From Marinospirillum sp. (lineage in GTDB: Bacteria; Pseudomonadota; Gammaproteobacteria; Pseudomonadales; Halomonadaceae): a DNA stretch of 12,554 nucleotides. The position numbers and the translations under genes were made by a program. Shown here piece after piece: positions 7,652 to 12,554 of this stretch. Each line of letters opens with the position of its first letter. The stretch's first letter is position 1. The stretch spans positions 1 through 12,554 of the forward strand of contig SKIX01000010.1 in the NCBI GenBank assembly GCA_007116195.1, in the 5' to 3' direction. The notes beneath the pieces are model-generated. The model made no database searches and was not told the origin of the DNA. It saw only the letters and a program-made list of their open reading frames with translations.

Positions 7652-8627
7652 CCAAGCTACCAATTTCAAAATAATTATGACTAGGTGTTATAGCGCAGTA
7701 CTGCACGCCATCCTGCTCGAGTACATATAGGTAGTCATGTCCTCGGAACTCTCGCTCAATAACACGCGCAGCCTGGGGATGATCACTGGCTGTAAGTTGC
7801 AGGTCTTCCGGTCTTAACGACAGTTGCACTTCACCTTCAATGGCAGTGTGCAGGTTAATTCTGCCCAGTGGCGTGTCAGCCAGGCTACCCCAAGCCTGAC
7901 CTCTTAGTAAATTGGTGTGTCCCAGGAATTTGGCAACAAAGGCGGTTGCTGGATGCTGGTAAACCTGTTGTGGTGTATCCAGCTGAATTAAGCGGCCCTC
8001 TTGCATCACCCCGACCTTATCAGCAAAGGTTAGCGCTTCAGCTTGATCGTGAGTCACGAGAATGACGGAGGTGCCTGCTTCTTTAAAGAGTGAGCGCATT
8101 TCTTTGCGAGTGCTTTCACGCAAGGCAGCATCCAGGTTAGAAAAGGGCTCGTCGAGCAAGATGAGTTCAGGCTCAGCGGCGAGGGTTCGTGCCAGGGCAA
8201 CACGTTGCTGTTGACCGCCAGACAGTTCGTGAGGGTAGCGCTTGGCGTAGTCTGCCAGGCCAACCAAGTCCAGCCACTCTTTAGCCTTGGCTTGCTGCTG
8301 GTTTTTAGGTAGGTGGCGCATGGCAAAGGTGACATTGCGCAGCAGGGTCATGTGTGGAAAAAGCGCATAATCTTGAAAAACAATACCTATGTTGCGCTTT
8401 TGTGGAGGGAGGTGAGTCACTTCCTGCTGGTGCAGGTAGATGTGCCCTGAGGTGGGCTGTTCAAAACCGGCAAGCATACGCAAAGTTGTGGTCTTGCCGC
8501 AGCCACTGGGCCCTAGCAAAGCTAGAATTTCGCCAGCAAGCAATGTAAAACCAACGTGGTTAACCGCTAGCCCTTCGCCTTCGACGTAGCGTTTACTTAA
8601 ACCTTGTACCTGCATCAGTGGATTCAT
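7599..8627 (-). CDS. fbpC: Iron(III)-type ABC importer ATP-binding protein (FbpC-like)
   Basis: A 342-residue ABC ATPase of normal length for the family. Walker A is GPSGCGKT (39-46), the Q-loop Gln85, the signature LSGGQ (135-139), Walker B LILLDE (155-160) and the H-loop His193 (VTHDQAEAL). All catalytic residues are present. The C-terminal third (LRPEDLQL onward) is a TOBE-like regulatory domain, as in FbpC/PotA/CysA-type importers. The assignment to iron(III) rests on the adjacent fused FbpB-type permease; thiamine or another anion/metal cannot be excluded by sequence alone. The ATG overlaps the permease stop by four bases (ATGA), implying coupled translation. The 3' end overlaps epmC on the opposite strand by 53 bp, with no room for a terminator between them. 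Confidence 0.88.
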   Translation of the reverse strand: MNPLMQVQGLSKRYVEGEGLAVNHVGFTLLAGEILALLGPSGCGKTTTLRMLAGFEQPTSGHIYLHQQEVTHLPPQKRNIGIVFQDYALFPHMTLLRNVTFAMRHLPKNQQQAKAKEWLDLVGLADYAKRYPHELSGGQQQRVALARTLAAEPELILLDEPFSNLDAALRESTRKEMRSLFKEAGTSVILVTHDQAEALTFADKVGVMQEGRLIQLDTPQQVYQHPATAFVAKFLGHTNLLRGQAWGSLADTPLGRINLHTAIEGEVQLSLRPEDLQLTASDHPQAARVIEREFRGHDYLYVLEQDGVQYCAITPSHNYFEIGSLVSLGSSRLASVLPNPDS

Positions 8628-10216
8628 CGATTAGCCTCGCGATTGAGCACCATGCCCACAGATAAACTGGAAAAAATAACGATAGCTGCTGCAAAGGGTG
8701 CAGCCTCTGCCATTAAGCCTTCGGACGTGCGGCTAAATACCGTTACGGCTAAGGTGGTATAGCCTGTAGGTGCGAGTAAGAAGGTGATGGGCAGCTCTTT
8801 CATGCAAAACAGAAAAACGATAGCGATTGAAGCGAGAATACCGCGCTTCAGACGTGGAAAGACGACGTGGAAGAAGGTGCTCACTGGCCCGTGACCCAAG
8901 GAAAAAGAAGCCTCTTCCAGGTTGGCGCGGGTTTGCAGTAAAGCACTGCGAATAGGCCCCATGGCTAAGGCTAGAGTCGCTAGCGCCCAAGTAAAAATCA
9001 ACAGGGCGAGGGTTTGGTAAAGAAAATAAGCGGTGTGCAGCGCAAAAAACACCATCGCTAAAGCCAGGGTTAAAGGAGGCAGGGCGTAGCCAATATAAGT
9101 GGAACGCTCTATGGCGGTAGAAATACGCGAAGGGTAGCGCACGAGCAGATAAGCAATGGGTAGAGCAAAAGCTGCGGCTACTAAGGCTGCGGGTAAAGCA
9201 GCTCCTGCAGAGCGCATAAAGGTTCCGGGTACTTCTAAGAAAAAGCGTAAGTCGGGTGGAGCCAGCAGGAGCCAATAACTCAGAATCATCACGGGCAGGC
9301 CAACGGAACTTAAAAGGACAACCGCTAAATAGAGCCAGGCTGGCACAGCCTTCCAGCCCAGTTTTGCGGGTGCTTTAGGGCGGGCTATGCCGCTTCCCAC
9401 GCTGGCAAGGCGCTTACGTTTAAGCACAAGCGTTTCCATGAGAACGAAACTGCCGGCCAGGGCCAGGAGCATCAGTGAGAGCCAGGCTGCATAAATACGA
9501 TCAAAAGCGCTGGAGTACTGGGTGAAAATGGCGTAACTAAAGGCTTCGTAGCGCATCAAAGCGACAGCACCGAAATCGCCCATCACATAAAGGCCAATAA
9601 CTAGCCAGCCCGCCATGAGTGCAGGCGCCATATGCGGTAACAGTACTTTAAAGAAAATTTGTCTTTGGCTATAACCAAAAGATTGGGCGCTTTCTTCCAG
9701 GCTGCGATCCAAGCCTAAAAAGGTCGCTCGCAGATTAAGGAACAGGTAAGGAAAGGTGTAGAGTGCCAGAGCCAGTACAGCCCCCCAGTAGCCCTGGATG
9801 CGCGGCAGTTGCCAGCCAAATAGTTGGGCAAAAACACCATAATGGCCGCCTACGCCTAATAAAGCATAAGCCATAACATAGCCAGGCACTGCCAGGGGTA
9901 CAACAGCAAGAATGGTGATCAGGCGCTTGGCTGGCAGATCAGTGCGTGTGACTAACCAGGCTGTAGGTAAGGCAAAAAAAGTTGTAACCACCAGCACGCC
10001 AAAGGTTAACTTTAGCGTATTGAACAAAAGGTCCAGATTGCGCTGACGCAACAACAACTCGGCCAGTTCGGCAGCGTCAGCCTGGAAGGCACGTAGCCCC
10101 AGGTAAAAGAGCGGCAGCAGCATTGCCAGGGCAGCGACCAGTGAGGGGATTAGAATATAAAAGGGCGGCCTTAGTCCCCACAGCCGAAAAAAGTAATTGG
10201 CAAGATGCTTGGTCAT
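8624..10216 (-). CDS. fbpB: Iron(III)-type ABC importer permease, fused two-domain (FbpB-like)
   Basis: A 530-residue inner-membrane protein with about twelve hydrophobic segments, built from two fused BPD-type permease domains joined by a basic linker near residues 266-290. Both EAA loops, which dock on the ATPase, are clear: residues 173-196 (EESAQSFGYSQRQ, ending LLPHM) and 433-456 (EEASFSLGHGP, ending VFPRL). This one-chain permease is typical of the FbpB/SfuB ferric importers; ThiP of the thiamine importer has the same layout and is the main alternative. A periplasmic binding protein is needed but none is encoded next to it. The ATG at 10214-10216 follows TTTTTTAA and has no visible Shine-Dalgarno sequence, yet no better start exists nearby. 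The upstream gap holds a terminator and a Fur-like site. Confidence 0.87.
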   Translation of the reverse strand: MTKHLANYFFRLWGLRPPFYILIPSLVAALAMLLPLFYLGLRAFQADAAELAELLLRQRNLDLLFNTLKLTFGVLVVTTFFALPTAWLVTRTDLPAKRLITILAVVPLAVPGYVMAYALLGVGGHYGVFAQLFGWQLPRIQGYWGAVLALALYTFPYLFLNLRATFLGLDRSLEESAQSFGYSQRQIFFKVLLPHMAPALMAGWLVIGLYVMGDFGAVALMRYEAFSYAIFTQYSSAFDRIYAAWLSLMLLALAGSFVLMETLVLKRKRLASVGSGIARPKAPAKLGWKAVPAWLYLAVVLLSSVGLPVMILSYWLLLAPPDLRFFLEVPGTFMRSAGAALPAALVAAAFALPIAYLLVRYPSRISTAIERSTYIGYALPPLTLALAMVFFALHTAYFLYQTLALLIFTWALATLALAMGPIRSALLQTRANLEEASFSLGHGPVSTFFHVVFPRLKRGILASIAIVFLFCMKELPITFLLAPTGYTTLAVTVFSRTSEGLMAEAAPFAAAIVIFSSLSVGMVLNREANR

Positions 10217-10241
10217 TTAAAAAAGCAAGCCCGACTAGGTT

Positions 10242-10263
10242 AAAAAAGCTTGTTTTCACAAGC
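10242..10263 (-). terminator. Rho-independent terminator after the MCE operon, in the fbpB leader
   Basis: On the minus strand GCTTGT, loop GAAA and ACAAGC form a perfect 6-bp stem with a GNRA tetraloop, followed directly by TTTTTT. It lies about 60 bp after the stop of the PqiC-like lipoprotein gene and 26 bp before fbpB, so it most simply ends the MCE operon. It is also downstream of the only promoter-like sequence seen for fbpB. Confidence 0.75.
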
Positions 10264-10277
10264 ACTTGAAGTCGTCT

Positions 10278-10306
10278 AAGCTAGCAGTTTTAGAAGATTT
10301 TGTAAA
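10278..10306 (-). promoter_or_regulatory. Possible promoter toward fbpB
   Basis: On the minus strand TTTACA (10301-10306, 5 of 6 consensus bases) is followed after 17 bp by TAGCTT (10278-10283, 3 of 6). The -35 lies within the Fur-like sequence. A start near 10271 would place the intrinsic terminator within the first 30 or so nucleotides of the transcript. The -10 is weak, so confidence is low. Confidence 0.3.
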
Positions 10307-10320
10307 TGATAAATATTCGC
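10302..10320. promoter_or_regulatory. Fur-box-like sequence upstream of fbpBC
   Basis: By my count this 19-mer matches 13 of 19 positions of the classical Fur box (GATAATGATAATCATTATC); the best stretch is AAATGATAA at 10304-10312. It starts 86 bp before the fbpB start codon and sits four bases after the lipoprotein stop. Fur repression in iron-replete cells is the usual control of such importers, so position and content support each other. The region is AT-rich, which makes chance matches easier. Confidence 0.4.
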
Positions 10321-10323
10321 AGC

Positions 10324-10920
10324 TTAGTGGTTTTCCACGTTGATCAGTAACTCGGCTAGTTCCTGTGCCCAGGCCTCTAACCAGGTTTGGCTAGCTGCTG
10401 CGAAACCCAAGGGTGATAAGGGGGTCACGGGCTCTTCACTCTGCCAGTTACGCTGGAGCAGGCTACGCCCTTGAGAGTCTAGCAGGTTCATTTGTAAGCT
10501 CAGCATCAGTTTTTGTTGGGGTACATTCAGATACCAGTGATGCAGCGTTAACCTAAGGCGCAGGTCACTGTGGATACCGGGTGTATCCAGAGCGACACTT
10601 GCAGTCCAGGGTTGCGCGGCCAGAAATTCACTGACTAGGCGCTGTAGCTGCCGATCCAGGCCCTCAGTCCAAAGGTAGCGGCTGTAAGCTTGCAGTTGAA
10701 AAGGTTGCTCGCTATACCAGATATCTCGTTGCTGCAGTGGCAGTGGAGCCTGAGGGCGCTCAACCACTAGCCGAAGGGGTGCCTGGTTTGCTGGCGTTAT
10801 CACAGGGTCGCTTGCTAGGCGGGTGAGCTGAAGCTGCTTGGGTGCCGGTTCAGGTTCGGGTAAGAAGCTGCAGCCAGCCAGGGTCATCGCCAGACTTAAA
10901 GCAAGAAGATAATTTTTCAT
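10324..10920 (-). CDS. PqiC-like lipoprotein of an MCE transport system (ABC_trans_aux family)
   Basis: A 198-residue lipoprotein. The lipobox LAGC puts the lipidated cysteine at residue 17, and Ser at +2 favours outer-membrane sorting. The mature part resembles the ABC-type transport auxiliary / PqiC (DUF330) family: an early LRLVVERPQAP strand, RDIWYSEQPFQLQAYSRYLW, and a HHWYLN strand segment later. In PqiABC-like systems this lipoprotein caps or anchors the periplasmic MCE assembly at the outer membrane. It begins 3 bp after the MCE gene stop, so it is the last gene of that operon and ends before the terminator at 10242-10263. The family call rests on lipobox, size, motif look and position, and is fairly secure. 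Confidence 0.82.
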   Translation of the reverse strand: MKNYLLALSLAMTLAGCSFLPEPEPAPKQLQLTRLASDPVITPANQAPLRLVVERPQAPLPLQQRDIWYSEQPFQLQAYSRYLWTEGLDRQLQRLVSEFLAAQPWTASVALDTPGIHSDLRLRLTLHHWYLNVPQQKLMLSLQMNLLDSQGRSLLQRNWQSEEPVTPLSPLGFAAASQTWLEAWAQELAELLINVENH

Positions 10921-10923
10921 CGT

Positions 10924-11817
10924 TTATTCTCCAGGTCCCTTCGGTTGTGTCTGATTACTTCTTAGCCAAGAGTTACTCTCGCGGTGTAGCTGCTCTAAAA
11001 GTTGCTCGGTTTGTTGCAGTAGCGGTGTTAATTGGCGAGCGCTACTGCTGGTGTCGTCGCCCAAACGTTGCAGCTGCTGTTGAAACAGGCTGAGTTGTTG
11101 CTCCAGGCTGTTTTCTAACTGCTTTAAATGGGCTGGCAAGGCCTGGGTTTGCTGTGTCATTTCTGCAGCCAAAGCATCTAAAGTCAGTGCCAGTTGTTGG
11201 TAAACTTGGGGGTTGACCTCTTGTAGGCGGCGTTCGGCTGTTGCAGCTAGGGTCTGGCTGGTGTGGAGTAAAGTGAATAGCTGTTCGCGCATTTCAGTAT
11301 TAGTAAAGCTGGCGAGCTGGTCACTAACCTGGGTTACTGAGTTGAGAAGACTGGTCAGCTGTTGAGTCACCTCATCAATACTATCGGTGAACTGTACCAA
11401 GCGCGAAGATCGGCTGGGAATTTCTGCGGGCTGCTCCCAGCTGGAGAGTAAACGAGTGCCACGGCTGTTGCTGCTCTGCAACTCGACGCTTAGCAGGCCC
11501 GTTACCCCTTGATGCTGCAGGGTTGCATAGGTATCTGTGCGTAAAGGGGCGTCAGCATCAAGCAGCAGTCGGAGCTTGACCCTCTCTTCAGGATCGCTCA
11601 CCAGAGTGATTGCCTCCACATAGCCAACCGGTACGCCACGGTAGCGGACTTGTGCACGCTCATTTAGGCCGGTCACTGAATCATAAAAATAGGTAATGTA
11701 GGGAAGGCGCTCACTGGAACGCCGCTCATGGCTCATCCAGCCCGCTAGAGCCAAAGCGGCCAGAACCAGTAAAACGACAAAAGCACCCACCAGGGTGTAG
11801 TTGATTCTTGGATTCAT
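10924..11817 (-). CDS. MlaD/MCE-domain protein, membrane-anchored lipid transport subunit
   Basis: A 297-residue protein with one N-terminal membrane segment (about 9-27) and then a single MCE domain (about 39-117), recognised by the ITYFYDSVTGLNERAQVRYRG-type opening, GVPVGYVEAI (61-70) and VTGLLSVEL (105-113). The rest (about 140-290) is long, Gln/Leu/Ser-rich and almost surely coiled coil. Such proteins form hexameric rings that carry phospholipid or other hydrophobic molecules across the periplasm, attached to an MlaE/MlaF-type ABC transporter. The ATG overlaps the ATPase stop by four bases (ATGA) and the lipoprotein follows after 3 bp. The single MCE domain and long coiled coil differ from multi-MCE PqiB/LetB and fit the four-gene permease-ATPase-MCE-lipoprotein operons of Pseudomonas. 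Confidence 0.9.
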   Translation of the reverse strand: MNPRINYTLVGAFVVLLVLAALALAGWMSHERRSSERLPYITYFYDSVTGLNERAQVRYRGVPVGYVEAITLVSDPEERVKLRLLLDADAPLRTDTYATLQHQGVTGLLSVELQSSNSRGTRLLSSWEQPAEIPSRSSRLVQFTDSIDEVTQQLTSLLNSVTQVSDQLASFTNTEMREQLFTLLHTSQTLAATAERRLQEVNPQVYQQLALTLDALAAEMTQQTQALPAHLKQLENSLEQQLSLFQQQLQRLGDDTSSSARQLTPLLQQTEQLLEQLHRESNSWLRSNQTQPKGPGE

Positions 11818-12554
11818 ATAACTGCTCCCTTAAGGCGCCTATCCTTTGCAAGACCAGCACGGGTGTTAGCAAAATAATGACTGATATCGCGATCCTGATG
11901 CTCAGCCAGTTCAGCCATAGGTAATTTAGCTAAAACTCGTTTACGGCCAATAAAAGCAACCTGATCGGTTACCCGCCATAAAGAGTCTAAATCATGAGTA
12001 ACTAAAACCAAGGTGAGTTCAAGTTTTTGATGCAGTTCTAGCAGGAGTTCATCAAAAGCTGCTGCGCTTGCTGGGTCCAGGCCTGCTGTGGGTTCGTCTA
12101 AAAGCAGTAAATTGGGATCCAGCGCCAAGGCTCTAGCGACTGCGGCTCGTTTAAGCATGCCGCCGCTTAACTCCTGGGGACGTTTATGAGCTGCGGTAGC
12201 TGGAAGCCCAACCAGCAGGAGTTTCAACATGGCAAGCTCAGCCAGCAAATGCTTGGGTAGAGGCTGATATTCACGTAATGGCAGCATAATGTTTTCTAAT
12301 AAACTCATACTGGAAAAGAGTGCGCCCTGTTGAAACATCATCCCCATGCGGGTGCGCAAGCCTTTGAGTGCTGCAGTATCCAGAGCATCAACCGAATGCC
12401 CAAAAAGAGAAATATGACCGCCTTCAGGGGTCGTGAGCAGGGCGATTTCACTAAGGAGTACCGACTTGCCGCAGCCGCTACCGCCCACGAGTGCTAACTT
12501 CTCCCCTTGGTGGATTTGCAAATTAAGGTTTTGGTGGACTCGCTGCAAACCAAA
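11814..12554 (-). CDS. MlaF-like ABC ATPase of the MCE system, 5' end outside window
   Basis: The visible 246 residues run off the right edge: the frame stays open to base 12554, giving Phe-Gly before LQRVHQNLNLQI. The TTG at 12546-12548 is therefore an internal leucine codon, not a start, and perhaps 20 residues are missing. Counting from the first visible codon, Walker A is GGSGCGKS (24-31), the signature LSGGM (129-133), Walker B LLLLDE (149-154) and the H-loop His187. The LSGGM signature with MGMMFQQGALFSSMSLLENI is typical of MlaF/Ttg2A lipid-transport ATPases and not of importers such as FbpC. It should energise an MlaE-like permease, expected just beyond the window. Translation is coupled to the MCE gene through an ATGA overlap. 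Confidence 0.92.
   Translation of the reverse strand, partial: FGLQRVHQNLNLQIHQGEKLALVGGSGCGKSVLLSEIALLTTPEGGHISLFGHSVDALDTAALKGLRTRMGMMFQQGALFSSMSLLENIMLPLREYQPLPKHLLAELAMLKLLLVGLPATAAHKRPQELSGGMLKRAAVARALALDPNLLLLDEPTAGLDPASAAAFDELLLELHQKLELTLVLVTHDLDSLWRVTDQVAFIGRKRVLAKLPMAELAEHQDRDISHYFANTRAGLAKDRRLKGAVI

Noticed and set aside
8733..9275. A 180-codon minus-strand open frame within fbpB
   Set aside because: It overlaps the second permease domain in another frame, is rich in Arg/Ser/Leu like typical frame shadows, and has no family resemblance.
12546..12548. TTG as the start of the MCE-system ATPase
   Set aside because: The frame stays open to the window edge and the preceding Phe-Gly continues the usual N-terminal strand of ABC ATPases, so the gene is cut by the window.

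Overview
The window looks like a chromosomal core region of a gammaproteobacterium. The closest resemblance is to Pseudomonadales/Oceanospirillales: topA, a DUF6586 gene and lexA lie side by side as in Pseudomonas, and the E. coli-like NudC, LexA, NorM and EpmC are clearly gammaproteobacterial. Genus cannot be decided from the sequence. Base composition is moderate and looks even throughout. I see no mobile element, phage gene, CRISPR array, tRNA or rRNA, and no convincing undescribed system.

Left part (1-4102): the 3' end of nudC (NADH/NAD-capped RNA pyrophosphatase) runs rightward and stops exactly against the stop codon of a leftward gene for a small exported protein of unknown function. 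A 124-bp divergent intergenic region separates that gene from topA (DNA topoisomerase I). topA is followed, with overlapping stop and start codons, by a DUF6586 gene. lexA converges on this pair.

Middle (4100-7651): lexA (SOS repressor) has a recognisable promoter and a degenerate SOS-like operator. Upstream of it, also leftward, is a two-gene unit: a NorM-type MATE efflux pump, then a periplasmic SIMPL-domain protein 12 bp downstream. Divergent from the pump is epmC, the EF-P hydroxylase.

Right part (7599-12554), all leftward: an FbpB/FbpC-type iron(III) ABC importer (fused permease plus ATPase, ATGA overlap) without a binding-protein gene next to it. Before it comes a tightly packed MCE lipid-transport operon: MlaF-like ATPase (5' end outside the window), single-MCE-domain anchored protein, and PqiC-like lipoprotein. 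The 107-bp gap between the two units holds a strong intrinsic terminator, a Fur-box-like sequence and a possible promoter, in an order that raises the question of attenuation.

The genes serve separate housekeeping roles: DNA topology and SOS control, translation-factor modification, drug efflux, iron uptake and envelope lipid trafficking. The points most worth checking are the regulatory gaps before fbpB, lexA and the MATE gene.
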